From NCBI GenBank assembly GCA_037447655.1, contig JBBHKE010003540.1, positions 29,187 to 93,186 of the forward strand: 64,000 nucleotides of DNA, written 5' to 3'. Below are positions 46,601 to 59,500 of this stretch, in pieces (within the stretch, counting starts at the first letter, position 1; each line of letters starts with the position of its first letter). The notes beneath the pieces were generated by a model that was given only the letters and a program-made list of their open reading frames with translations, did no database searches and was not told the DNA's origin. A program made the position numbers and the translations under genes. This DNA is from Zygnema cylindricum. Lineage: Eukaryota > Streptophyta > Zygnematophyceae > Zygnematales > Zygnemataceae.

Positions 46601-47059
46601 AATACTTTGTAGAAATCAGTTTCCATTTCTCTCCCGTTATTTGCATAGCTAAACAAATAACAACGGAGTGCCAGTTTTGATCAAGGTTAACCAACAAAGT
46701 ACATCGTCAAGAAAACATGCTGAGTACAGCTGTAAAAAGAGGGAGGGCCTCATACCTGTTCCCATTGAACTGTCAGGCCGAGCACTATCTGCCTGACGCA
46801 GCCATGCCTCTGTCACAGCAGACCCTGGCCATCCATCTCGCACAGGTCGTGATGTCATCGACTGAGCGTTCAAAGGTTCCGAGCCGGCAACCAAGGCTGG
46901 ATTATGAGCAGGCAAAGCCAGAGCGCCTTGAAGAGCATTGGAGAGAGAGGAGCGACGCTGAAGAGGAGCAGAAGGACCAGATGCATCAGCAGAGATAGTT
47001 CCAATACCAAGAGATGCAGCAGAGGGTTCTTGAGACGACATGGCGGAAGAAGCAGACAA
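43649..47059 (-). CDS. EIF2B1: Translation initiation factor eIF2B subunit alpha, 6 coding exons
   Basis: Coding exons 47059-46756, 46474-46275, 45966-45814, 45578-45437, 45272-45031 and 43855-43649 stay in phase and give 415 residues (409 from the second ATG at 47041). eIF2B is the GDP/GTP exchange factor for eIF2; alpha is a regulatory subunit that forms the dimer at the centre of the decamer and senses phosphorylated eIF2. Visible: MAVAAIKALTAVI, the SLSAGCDLFLRYVTR block, TILVHGFSRVV-like RILVHGFSRVVLALCRQA, a region with TLVLDAGVAYIMERVDMVMV and GADAVVESGGVMNALGTYQ, and the C-terminal LLFTDLGVLTPSAVSDELI. The core from residue MAKTEP on (312 residues) equals the normal length; the first exon adds about 100 Ser/Ala/Pro-rich residues (ADASGPSAPLQRRSSLSNAL), an extension also seen, with different sequence, in some plant paralogues. 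Translation may alternatively start at the ATG at 46469. Confidence 0.93.
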
Positions 47060-47578
47060 GAAATGTGAAGCAGAATCTAGGAATTGAGGAGAGGCGTTTT
47101 GCCTATTTGGTCCCCCATCGGCTGAAAGGGATTGAAAATTGAAAGCTTGAAACCGTTACCGCACCTTACATTTTTCCAAAGTTACTGCCGTCGTTAGGAG
47201 TACCGTATATTTTTGAAGGGAAGGGACGAAAAGGAGACATACTGCCATGGATTCTTTCAACAGGTGGATATGCATCTGCTGAGGTTATGACTTAGTTTTT
47301 CTCTCTTTCTTTTAGCGACTGCCGGTCCTAGTGACCTAAAGAAAGTTCCGCAGCATTGCTGAGGCGAAACTACTGTAGAAGACTCCATTTCAGCCACCGT
47401 TGAAAAGGGAACCTCCAAATTAGGAGACTTTCTTCCGGCTACAGTTATTTCTTCCAAATCTTTCCTGCAGGAAAATTGGAGTTTTTTGTGGAAACAACCG
47501 CCATCTATTTTTCCCAGGCTCATGCACCTTCTGTAAGAAACGAAAAAATATCAATTAATTAAAATTTGTAAATAAATC
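47060..47578. promoter_or_regulatory. Shared divergent promoter region, eIF2B-alpha / TWD40-2
   Basis: Only 519 bp separate the two start codons, which face away from each other, so both promoters and 5' UTRs must lie here. A minus-strand open frame (47257-47523) occupies part of it, but has no recognised homology and may be 5' UTR. No clear TATA box is seen, as is common for housekeeping genes. Confidence 0.55.
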
Positions 47579-50500
47579 ATGGAACAGGTACTTATAAAGG
47601 CTTTCCGTCCGAGTGTGCACAAGGTGTATCACCTGGATGTGCATCCAACACAGCCATGGCTTGTAACGAGTGATGGAGGAGACAATGTTGTTGTTTGGGA
47701 TTGGCACAACCACCAGGTGATTGTTCTGACATCGATTTCAAACAGCCACTTCATGATTTAGTTTAATCAACAGCGTTCATGGGCAACAGATAAAAAATCA
47801 AATGGAAGCTGTATGATTATGCTAGAAGAGAATATCAATTTACCCCAGTAAACTAGCCTGCGTCTAGCTAATCAGCAAGGTTGACGTGCCACACATGTCC
47901 TATTCCCAGGTTAATCCATTTTTACTATTGGTGTTCCATTATGTAATCGTAAATTATCAGTTCATGTTGGGTTTTTTGTTTGTAGCCTGTGAGCCTTTAC
48001 TTCAAATTGGTATCTACTGGTGAGGTTGGTGGAAGGAATAAAAATGTGAATTAGAAGGAAATCGATCGTATGCCATAAGTGAGCTTTCTCCTGATAACAG
48101 CTGGAGCGTCGAGGCTTCTGCAGGTACTTTATGAGCTGAATGCTGCAGGGGTAGATGAACGTCGGCTTGTGGATTCTCAGCTAACCAAGCTGGCAGAAGG
48201 AGATCCAGGTACCTACTGCCTTTTATACCGTTCTGTTGTTGTGGATACGGATATGATGAATCAGGAAAAATAAGGGCTGCTTTGCCTCCACCTCGACATG
48301 TGTAACAGGAAACTGTCCATGTATAACAGGGAGTAATTGCGCCCGATGCAAACAACCTGGACCACGGAGGAGAGCCTTTTGGTTTGGCTGCCACACTGAT
48401 CTTCATGGAACTAACTTGATTTTTTGAAGGATAAATAAAAAAATTGAAGGTGATTCCAACATGAAGGTGGAGAAATTTGTTACTTACTTATGAAAGATTT
48501 TGGGGATCCTATTTTGTTTAAAAGACTGTGTTAAAGTTTTTAAATAAGCAATATGAGGTTTACATAAAGCAGAAACATATAAAAGTTGAATAGTGAAGGT
48601 TATTTGTGCTATATAGATAATTAGCTGGCCGATCTCAAGGATTACCAGTCTAATGAGAATAGGAAACGGAATAGGAAAATCCACATTCTTTCATCTCCAT
48701 AAGTTAAGTGTCGTTTGTTACGTCGAATGCCTGTACTTCCCATCAGAGAAAATTGTTGGTTGAGCCAGATGCACTAGCTGTCAGCATTATAGAGTCTATT
48801 GGTAACACCACCTGGAGTGAGCATGAAATGACTCGCCACTCTGTGGACGTTATGGCGGTCCTTCACAGTCTGTACTTTATGAGGTCAACGTTCTTGAATT
48901 GAAGAATTGCCCTCTGTTTGACAGATGCTTTCATTGATTTGTTCTACGTTTATGTAATAGTTTACTGCGAAAATGCACACACTTTATGGTTGGCACTTGG
49001 CCTTAATTGTACAAACGATTTTCCTTTTCTTATTTGCCTTGTGTCAACCAAATCACACACACGAACTTGCAATATTAATCAACGTGATAGTACTCTGTTT
49101 CCAGTGCTTGCGAAGCACATTATATTTGCGTTTCTCTATTTGTAATGCTTATTGAACACATCATTGGTGCACCGACATATATGGTGCTTACCCATTTAGC
49201 ATTTTAGCCGTACCTCGCCGTTTGTAGTAATCTGCCTTTAGACCCACCTGAATCTGTTGTTCCAAGGAGGCATCTTACAGTTGAAGTTAACGATGATGTC
49301 TCATTCAAGTTTAGGAGGAGGGATTTCCAAAGTTGTGGTCAGAACGAATTACCTGTCATGAACTGCAGAGTACAACTTGACACATTAATCCTACATTATC
49401 CGCCCCGAAGCCCAGTCTTTTGGAGGTCATGTGACGTGTTAGTTAATCACTTGAACCTGTTGTTAAATGCAGATGCAAAAGCACGCGGCGCAGGAGCAGA
49501 GGCAATTCGAGGTGGCGGGTGGGCCTTCTTATGACGTGACCCTTGCTTCTTCATGATTGTTTTTGTGATATTGTCCGTGTAAAAAAATAAATTATTAATA
49601 GCAAAGATGGGCGCATCCCTGGTTTTTAACATAAACAGGTCATGTCAGGCAACGAACTGAGCAACTATGAATAATGTTTCTAACTTTTCTACTCAATTCA
49701 TGTTTTGCGCTGTGGTTTATATTTCTACTTCAGTTCTAAATTTATTTCTTGGAAATCTGAGTGCAGTGTCAAAGATGTTAAGTTCTATGACGACGATGTT
49801 CGTTTTTGGAGCCAATGGCTGGCTCGAGCAGCTGCTAGTGAGGCACCAAAAGTATCTGCAATGCCCCAAACTCTGCCTGCCATCGGTGCAACGCCAGGAG
49901 TTCTCAGAGGGCGCCGCTTTCTTGTCATGTGCTGTGAGTACAAGGCTATTTTTTTGGATCTTACGACTATGCGAGCTCGGGATGTGACCAAAGCACAGCT
50001 CGAAAACAGATCTCCTCTTTGGTGGGTTTTTTTTTAAGATCTCTTTCATATTTGTTATGAGAGCCTGGGGATTTTACAATGTTAAGCCTATAATCTGCAT
50101 ATATAATGTGATTTATTCCGCCTTTCTGGTTCTCTGGCAATTATTGTGTGTATGTTCACAAGCTCCCACAAATCCTTGTTGAAGGCCTGTTCTTGTTATC
50201 TTAACTTCTCATATGCAGTGTGGAATTCCTACCTCGCTCAGCTGGAGGAGGAGATGGGCCATTTGCTGCCATCGGAGGGCCAGACGGTGTAATAAGAGTA
50301 TTGTCTATTGCCTCGTGGCAAATTGTGAGGAAACACGTGGGGGCTCATAAGGGCGCTGTGCACTGTTTACTCACTTATATGGCAGCCAATGGAGAGGTGA
50401 GGTATGAGCTCGTGTGGCTTGAATTCAAAGCTGGTTCAGTTTAATGCGCCGTGTATTTAGGGAATTTGAACCGTAGTTGATAAAGGATAATGTTAAATGA

Positions 50501-53500
50501 ATTGGATTGAAAATACGTTGAGCTTTTTCCCGAAATGGTTAAGGTTATCATTTTCATTTACTAGGTTATGGTTTCGAAACCTATGGTTGGGTGGAGCAAT
50601 CTCGGCTTTGAAAAATCTGTGTATACTTCTCAAAATTTTAAACGCTTGTCGTCCATTAATCTTGAAAAGTTCAACTTGACTTTTTCCGGATTATTTCCAG
50701 TTCATAGGGTGGTTGTTACAGTGAACTCATGTAAGACTGGGTAGCCCAGAGCTACCGAGAACGGTAAGTTTGGAGTAAACGTAAATGTAAATATTGTTTT
50801 GAGAAACAAAAGTTACAACTGTGCTGGAGGCAGGCCGGTGAATTTGATCTTTCTCACAGGATTGAGGTGAATGGTTGTGAGGTTGGGCTTATGCAGACAT
50901 TTCTTGTGTCAGGAGGGTCAGACGGAACATTAGTCCAATGGTCCACTGAGAATCAAGGAAACAACGTTACCAAAGAACTTGGCCCAAAAATCACAATTCC
51001 TAAGGTAAGTCTTTGTGTGTGGTCATGTCATGTACTTTGAACATGAGCCTCTGATGTCTTATATTTCCTGAATTCTAGTTAGTTTTTTTGAGTGTATTCA
51101 GAGTATTGTAGAGCAATGTTTAACGGCCATTGTCCTGGTTGTATTGGGAAAGAGCAAAGCGTCCTCGTAATTAGATGCCTTCATTTTCCATGAGAGTAAA
51201 TGGAGCACCATTAGTACAGCCATGAAATACTGGGCTTGATGTCTATGTTGCACACAAGTGGATTTATGGTGCATGTCTGACTATGTATTAATTTCATACT
51301 ATACTGGATGAAACATTTGATTGAATTTTCTGTTCATGTTGCAGGCGCATGATGGTGGGGTCATCAGTATAGCTTTGGCTCGTCTGATGGGTGAAGCCCC
51401 TCAGCTCATTACATGTGGAGCAGACAAGAGTGTGGTTATTTGGGATGCACTGCAATTCAGAGTGAGGCTCTCTCCAACCCCCATACTGAAAGTCTTACCT
51501 GCTATGATGCTAGGTTTTAAAGTTCATTGAAGTTTCCAGAAGTTAGTAAAGTGATGTGGTGGAAGACAAACTATTATACTATCACAAACAGTTTGTTAGG
51601 TGCCTAACATACGAATCCTTCAGGTCAAAACGGAGATACTGGGAATGTTGTGAAATAATAACTTAAATTGCGAGATGACAGTTAGACTCGTTTCCTGCTG
51701 GAGTAGATCTGGTCAGAAAATCGGCAAGTTGTCAGATACTGAATTATTTATTATTTGGGTTGCTGCAAGCTATGGATACTTGGAATCTCACTATGCTTGA
51801 AGCATGAGCTTGGATTTCCGTCCTTTACGGTTTGTCCTGTTAGGGAGTTATTTATTTGCCTCACACGAAGAGCAGATGTCAGTACACCATTTATCGTTAT
51901 TAGCGTTGATGATTATTTCCCCGCTTAAATCATTTTTTTTCCGTGCACACTTGTCGGATCATTAATCCGACGGCTGCAGTGGAAAGGTAAGACTCATACC
52001 TTCCGATTGGCGGCCTCCATTTGGAAATTAGACACTTGTGCATGGAGAAAAGGTGATTGTAGTGGCGAAAAAACATCAACATTAATAACGATACATGGTG
52101 TACATCGTACTTTAATAGGCATAGCTAACTGGACTGAATTCAGTGACCACCTGTCCAGCACTGCAGTGTGCATTTTTATGTCAACATAAAGTTTTGCTCC
52201 TCTGTAACCCAGGATGTGGTTTTAGATGACTGGCGATGTGTGTGTTATAGCTGATTTTACTGGAGAGTGATGTAAACATTGGTTCATTGCGCTGTGAAGT
52301 GATTTATCTGACCGCGAAAAATTGTGTATTGAGAAACTTCGAGTGTATGGACGACATTGAGAGGATTATGCAAAGAGAACTGGAACAAATCTATGATCTT
52401 TGAATGATTGCTTTCACCTGCTGGATTTTTGTTGCAGTTGTTAGTTTCACTGAATAAAATTGATAATAATCTGTCCTTCTTTGGTACTGTGGTGCACAGG
52501 AACTCCGCAGAGTGAAACCAGTTTCAAAAATGGTAGTCAATGCAGTTGCCAGCTGGCGGCATCCTGGAGAGCCCAACTTAGATGTGCTGGCTACTGTCAA
52601 AGACTCGCACCTCTGGTAGCTCTATGAAGCATGTAGTATATGTATCTTGTTATGTCTGGGCTTCTTTTCCTGGCTTCAACAGTGCACTCTGTAGTCAGTT
52701 CTTTTTATTGTACCTTCTTTCACTGTGCACAACCCTGCGATCATTTTTTTTCTCATTCTATTTCCTCATTGTCATCTGTTGTCCTTGACATTTGGGCCAC
52801 TCCCTTTGTATTGTCGTGACATGAGTCTGTGTTTTGTTTTCAGGGCCATCGATCATACTGGTTATACACGTGCATTTTGTGATTTTGCGCAACAAATACC
52901 AGCTACTCCTCAATTGGCAGCAGGCAAAAAACTCAAGGTAACTGAAACAGTAGAAGGATGATGACTTTTTTCTATGGAACCGCATCTTAGAGCATTTTCT
53001 GTGAATACAGGACATTCACGAGTATTCTCTGTAAATAGGGGACATTCTTCACGGCGATGGTGCAGTAGAAATGGGAGATGTTTAGACTTTGCAAACCTGC
53101 TTTTGGAATTCCCAATCCATACGGCCACTGCTCTCTAATTGAGCATTTAGAGTTCTGTTAAGGAATTGTGTTGGCAACTTCAAGCACACAGGCGTTTGAA
53201 AAGAATGCATGGGATGGTGTTCTATATTCTTTTCTATTTGGTTCTCTTTCAGTTGGTAGCAGTATTTCCTGCTTCCACAGCTGTCTGTGTTGAGGAGTTG
53301 ACTTGAGGTCTATTGAAGACCGACGTGATCAGTTGTTATAAAAAGTTGTGAAGGTTCATCTAGGCAGAGAAGAGAGGGTTGTCGAACATGCAAGTCTTGC
53401 TTTTCGGAGCTTACAAAGTGGTTGGGGTAGGAGGAGTTCGTGTTAAGTCATTGCCAAATATCAATCAACAGTACAGGAAGCTTATCAGCCTGGCCTTAAC

Positions 53501-56500
53501 TTGGGAAGCTATAGATTCTTAAGTTTACATTTTCTCAGCTGCCAGTCTGTATGTTATCTGTTTTTTCTGCTATGTTTGCCTTAGCAGGAGGCTTGTGTGT
53601 GCGGCATATATTGTTTGTGTTATATCCAGGATAATTATGAAGATTATACATATATAGAAAATAAGCGATTCTATATAAAGTATAGATTACAAGATATCAT
53701 GTATAACTTAATTAAGCGTAGAGAGGTTCATTTATAAATTATAAAACTTACTCATGAAAAGTAACGTTGGCAATTACACTGTTATTAATGTAAACACGAC
53801 ATCTGACTGTATAACACTAATTTAGGGAGAGGTGGCGGATTGTAGTCCACTCCCTTAAATAGTGTTATAAACCCTATTTTATGATTTTTGGCCTGAAAAA
53901 ATCGCGGCCAACTAGTGTTATTAACACTAACAGTGACGGCCTGTGCAGTAAAGGCGGGGTAGGTAACGGCTCACAATAATTAAGCTCACAACGGGCAGTG
54001 GGCTTATTTGAGGGCGGCGACAGATGTACTGCATGGTGGTCCACCCTCTGCAACCGCATCTTCTGGCTGTTGGCACCAACATGGGAGTAATAATGGCTCA
54101 GTTTGCTCCCAAGTGTATTCCTCCAGCAGTGGCGTTGCCTCCTCCACCGGGCAGTCGAGAGCAGTTTGTCATTTGCGCCAGCAACAAATCGCTGTACGCT
54201 CTTTCCTTCCAGGTGGCGGGAACAGGGGGCTCGACCACAGCGTCAGGTGGGCCCCCAGGTGGCTCAGAGGGACCTCATTCTGGCGAACCTCCGGCAGGTC
54301 TTCTCACTCTGGCAGCGAATAAAGGACGAGCTGATTCAGCAGACTCGTCTGCCCCTCAGGTAATTCATCTTAGCTTCAGGAAAGTGAACTTATCACCAGA
54401 GTGTGGACATTGTTGGGGAGTTTTTGCGCAAGTTCTGTCAAACCAGATATGTTTGAACTTTTAGACCAGGTGCTGTGCACATTAGCTTGTGTTCGTTGTT
54501 GTTCATAATTTTTGGATTTCAATCGACGAACCCATTAAAAATTCTGTCAAAATTTGTTGGTCCAGACTAATCAGTGTGTAGGTTTTGTTCCTTGGGGAAG
54601 GAGCGTGATAAAAAAGCAACAATCACCATCCCGACTGAAGAGCATATAAAAAATCTATCTTTTAGTGACTATAACAAGTATGGGGGCTAGAGAGAGGAGG
54701 TGGAGGCAGGCTGTCTGCCCTTTTTCTTATACAAAAACTTAGATTGGAAACAGTGTCCTCATCATGGTGAACATGTAGTCTAATTGACGAGAAACGCCAT
54801 ACTGAAAAACACCATGGCTCAACAAATCCATAACGTTATAGTTTTGTTCGGAGTGTTATCTTGTGTCATGAAGAGTTCGCAGGTTTCTGGGTCCTAGATT
54901 TTAGCAACCAATATAAGTTGCTGTTTAAAAGGGATTTTTTTTTTGCTTGATGTCATTCACTTTCTCTTTCTTTTTCCCTCTCTTTCTCTTTCACTTTTTC
55001 TGTTGAAACAATTTTAAAGCAAAAGACTATCGTACGAACCAGGAGTCTGCTAAAAATATTTTAGAAAACTGGCCAAAAAGTATTCTGTTCAAAATCCAAA
55101 TCTGTCGAAGTCACAAAATATTGAAAAAATTTCTTTTTTCTTTTTGCCCCAGCTGTGGAAGAAGTGGGGGGAAGGAGTGGCGAGGGGTTGGAAAGGCTCA
55201 AAATTTAAAAAATATAGCGAGTACCACATTTATTTCACTGAAAGTTAATCTTTGGACTGAAGAACTACAGCAGTGAAACCAAAAAAATACATACAAGTAT
55301 CGCATATTGCAATTGTTGCGGCATCGAATCGTGTATTGTAAAATTTCCTTTACCAATGCTATTGAATGTCTTGAGAAAGCATTATTTCTGCAGGACATGC
55401 TAAAGTGGGAACGGTATAATGCAGATGTTGTAAATGTACAGTAAAACCAAAACTACCAGCCCAGCATGGTAATATTCCACAAGGGCAAGTTCAAATCGTA
55501 GGGATGTATTCTATCGTGTAATTCAAACCAGCACTTGAAATCGGACCAAAATTTTGTGTTCAAGTCCCAGGTCCATGTGGAAATTCCCTCATTCGCTGCT
55601 CTTTCTTTTTTCATGTTCTTTAAAGAATCAAAAACGCCCAGTGACACTCTTTTGTCGATGTTAATGGCAGAAAATGACAGCATGCACCAAATAGTTTTAA
55701 CAATGTCAAATGTTTGTCTCTCTCTTTTACTGCTTTTTTTCCAATTTCTTGCTCAGGTGCGGCAATCCAAAGTGCGTGTTGGGAGCACTGACAAGGACGG
55801 CTATGTGCAGCTTGCCATCAGCAAATCAGGAAAGTGAGTACAGCTATCCCTACAATTAGTTAGCTTGAGGTGTGGATATTACGGCATACTCAAAATAAGT
55901 ACATGCAAAAGAAAATGTTTCTGGACTTTTAGGAGTTGAAGGCGGCCTTGAAGTTTTGTGGTCTACTAGGCTCCCATGTTTTCTTATTACGTTGATCGGG
56001 TACAAAAGCCTTACTGTGCCTCTAGGTTCTGCAAGTGACAGCTGAGTCTGCCTCACGCTGCAATGTTTGATGCCAATTGAAACTTGCTAAATTTCATGAA
56101 CTAACTGGTTTGTTAGCATTTTTTAGCGGTTTCTGTAATTTCCAGAATGTTTAGGGCTTGTGGTAGGATCTCTGGGTTTTCATACAGGATGACTGTACCT
56201 GGCCTGTCAGGGCCTCTTAATGGGAGTGCAGGGTCTTTTGCATCTGAACTAAATTTCTCCAAATATTTGTTTAATGCAGATACATATCGGCAGTCTGGCC
56301 AGACAAGCCTGCTTTCACTGTTTACCGTGTATCTGATTGGTTTGTTGTGGATTCTGGAACTTCACGGTTCTTTGCATGGGATGCCTGCGAAGATCGCTAT
56401 GCCCTTGTGCCAACTGTTCCCTTTCCACAGGTAAAAAGGTTTGCTTTTCATGGGACTCTTTGTGTAATTTGGAGTTCAAATTCGGGAATAAGAGGATATG

Positions 56501-59500
56501 TGTCGTGGGTCTTTCCTCTGTATGCCTAACTGTTCATATAAGGAGTTAATCAACACTAGATATAGAGTGTGATAGCATGACCTCATCTACTGCTGATGTC
56601 AACCAGAGAGTTTTTAAATCGACAACACTGATCTAACCATGTGGCTGTATGGGCTCGTCTTCACTTGCCCAAATGTGATGATACAAATGGTTGGGAACGT
56701 TGTACCTACTGTGGATGTGCATGTGGATTGACCTTTGACTCTGCCCAAATCCTAAAAGCATTTGTTCTTCCTGTTGGTACATAATACATGTATGCATACA
56801 CGAATGCATCTACATATGTGCAGTTATGGATTCATATCTGAATATGTACATGCATAATTCAGACATAAGCTGTAGCTGAGAATTAACTGAAAGGAATCTC
56901 AGGCTAGATCAGAGATGTTGAAATTGGTCTCAGCCAAGCCCGGGATTATGTGAATCCCATCGTATTGTTTGGAAGTGCTTCTCTAAAAAATGTGAAATCG
57001 CCTCCCTAAAAATGTGAAAATAGCTTTCTAAAAAGATTCAACAATATTATGAAATTGCATGTAGAATAACCACTAGAAACTGCAGGTAAAGAAATGCCAA
57101 TAAGCCTGTGAATGATGGCCTTACTTGTGGGCTTTTATTATGTTGTTTTTTTTTTTTCCCTTAATGCTCTACTGTCCCTGTGCTTCTGTATAAAAGTTAA
57201 CCCTTATTGACAACATCATGATATCATCGTCGATTAACTGCAATCCTCGTGATATCCCATCTATGTACTGAATATAAAAACTCCCCAAAAGATTAATTAC
57301 TGAATATTTGCAAACGTTTTCCCTGTACGTATCGCAAATACATGCATTTATGTATTAATCTTGTGCATGTTCATATTGTTGTGGATGTGTATCTTTATAT
57401 GTATGCATTTCCATGTGTACATGTGGCCAAAGGACCAATGATGTGGATGTTTGGGAGGATACATTGTTCGGGTTCTATGCAATCTGCCCTTTGCTCCAAT
57501 TCATAGAGCAAACCTGATGAACAACACCCAGTTTAAATAACAATTTGGACCATTTGTTTATTGACTGACTTGGTCTTCGCATGAATGTCCATATTGTGCA
57601 AGGGTATTTAAAATACGTTTTCTGTTACACTTTTGACGTGATGGTGGCGTCTTGGTTGCAGTATGACCGTGTCAGTGCTACTCGTGGCCTGAGAAGCTCC
57701 AAAAAGAAGGAAGCAATTGAGCGAGAAGTACAGAAAACATATGCTTTGATGAGAGCTTCTGCTGCAACTGCCAACGTTGAGGCCAGCCGCATTAACGAGG
57801 CGGGAGTGTCAACAAACATTTGCCGGAGCTTAAAGTCTTCTCATGGAAAGGTAGACCTCGTCACTCTGCGGAGATTTGTCATTTTATCACTTTTTCTCCT
57901 TTGCTTCCTTGTTGTCCCATCTACAGTCCTGTTCATCCCTTACATGCCTTGCTCTACATTCTCTTTCCTTAGCTTTGTCTCATCCTGTTCCGTTTCCTGT
58001 TCCTCTGCTTCACTATGTCATTTCATTCTGTTTGCATCCTCAATTTATTTAAACTGATGTAACTTGCTTCACAAAGTACTGGCAGGCAACAACTATATGA
58101 CACAAGCATTGTCATTTTAGATATCGCAGACGGTTGTTTGATTATAGAAACATTCTTAAGGATGTAACATATTGTTGAACTAGAAAAAAAGTTCAGGGAA
58201 ATATGTCCTTTTTTTGTTTGAAACAAAGTGTGGACATATGGAAGCGTACAACAGTATACAGTCGAAGGTGTTCTTTAAATTCAACATCTCTAGCAACTGT
58301 GAAGGGAACAAAACATAAATACCTCCAAGCATGTTTATGTTTCTTCCAACGACTCCCTTCTTCTTTCACGTTTCTTTCAGAATGGCTTAACAACAAAAAC
58401 CATTCCCTGGTCTTTCCCTGGGTCAATTCCTTTCCCTCGGTCAATTACTGTGATTTTTCTGTTTGATTTTTTGCCGCAAACGCCATGGCGTATATACAGA
58501 TGAACACAGGGGAAAAGAAAAAAAAGTGTAGCATGTCTCACTTTTAATACTAATTGACAATAAGAGGTTGCTAGAGGTTTATGTGTGGTATGCAGGGTGC
58601 TTTCCAGCAGGTTTTGAGCCTGCAAGGAGGGGCATTGCTTGGAGTAGCATACGCTTCAGGGCTGCGAACAGAAGGAAGTAGCCAATCAGCTCCATTGGCG
58701 GCAGCTTCAACAGGTTCTTCAGGAAGCTCAGTTTCTGGTAGGTTTGAATGAAACACATCAACATTCAACAACTTTCATGGATTGCTTGAATGGAACGTCG
58801 TCACAGTAAACCTGCTTGAATGAATAGGATTTCTGGTTTGGTTTGGTTTTTTTGTTTTTTTGGTTTAGTTTTGGGTTGGGTTGGTTTGGAGTTTGGATTT
58901 ATTTTCAAGCATCATTACGAATGTGGTTTGGCAAGCATGGTTACAAGCAAACTCGGCAACAGAAGACACAACAGCTCAGCTATTTTTAATTTCAATTCGA
59001 CTTTCTTTGTTTGATGGTTCAATTCAATGGCGACTTAATATGTGGCCATCAAAATTCAGAACTTTGGATATTGAGACCTCCGGTTTTTAGTTAACCTAAA
59101 AAGAAATAGCATAGGTCTTGAGGATGTAATGTTAAAAGGCGGGGCCATGCTTTCTACATGATCTGGTCTTAAGAGCAAGCATATATCGGGCCATCTTGTC
59201 GCACTGTCCCGCAATTGAGAGCAGTCGGAAGATGTGATGCTGTCAGTGCTACACCGTGAATCGCTATTAGCGTGGAGAAACAATCAGTATGAGGACTGTT
59301 TTAGGGTTAATGATTCTATTGTAGGTACAAATGGCGTGAGGATTGTGAACCGCGGAAAGAATTAGCGTTACAAGCAAAAACATTTGGTATTAATAACACT
59401 ATTTTGTATTCAGAGGGCAAAGTACACGGGGACGGAATTAGCGTTATTAACACGACTAAAAGCGATTCACGTTGTAGTGAAGAATTCTGGTAGTTGCCGT

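Noticed and set aside
47257-47523. 88-codon minus frame between the divergent genes
   Set aside because: No recognisable motif; it sits in the shared promoter/5' UTR stretch and may be a chance frame.
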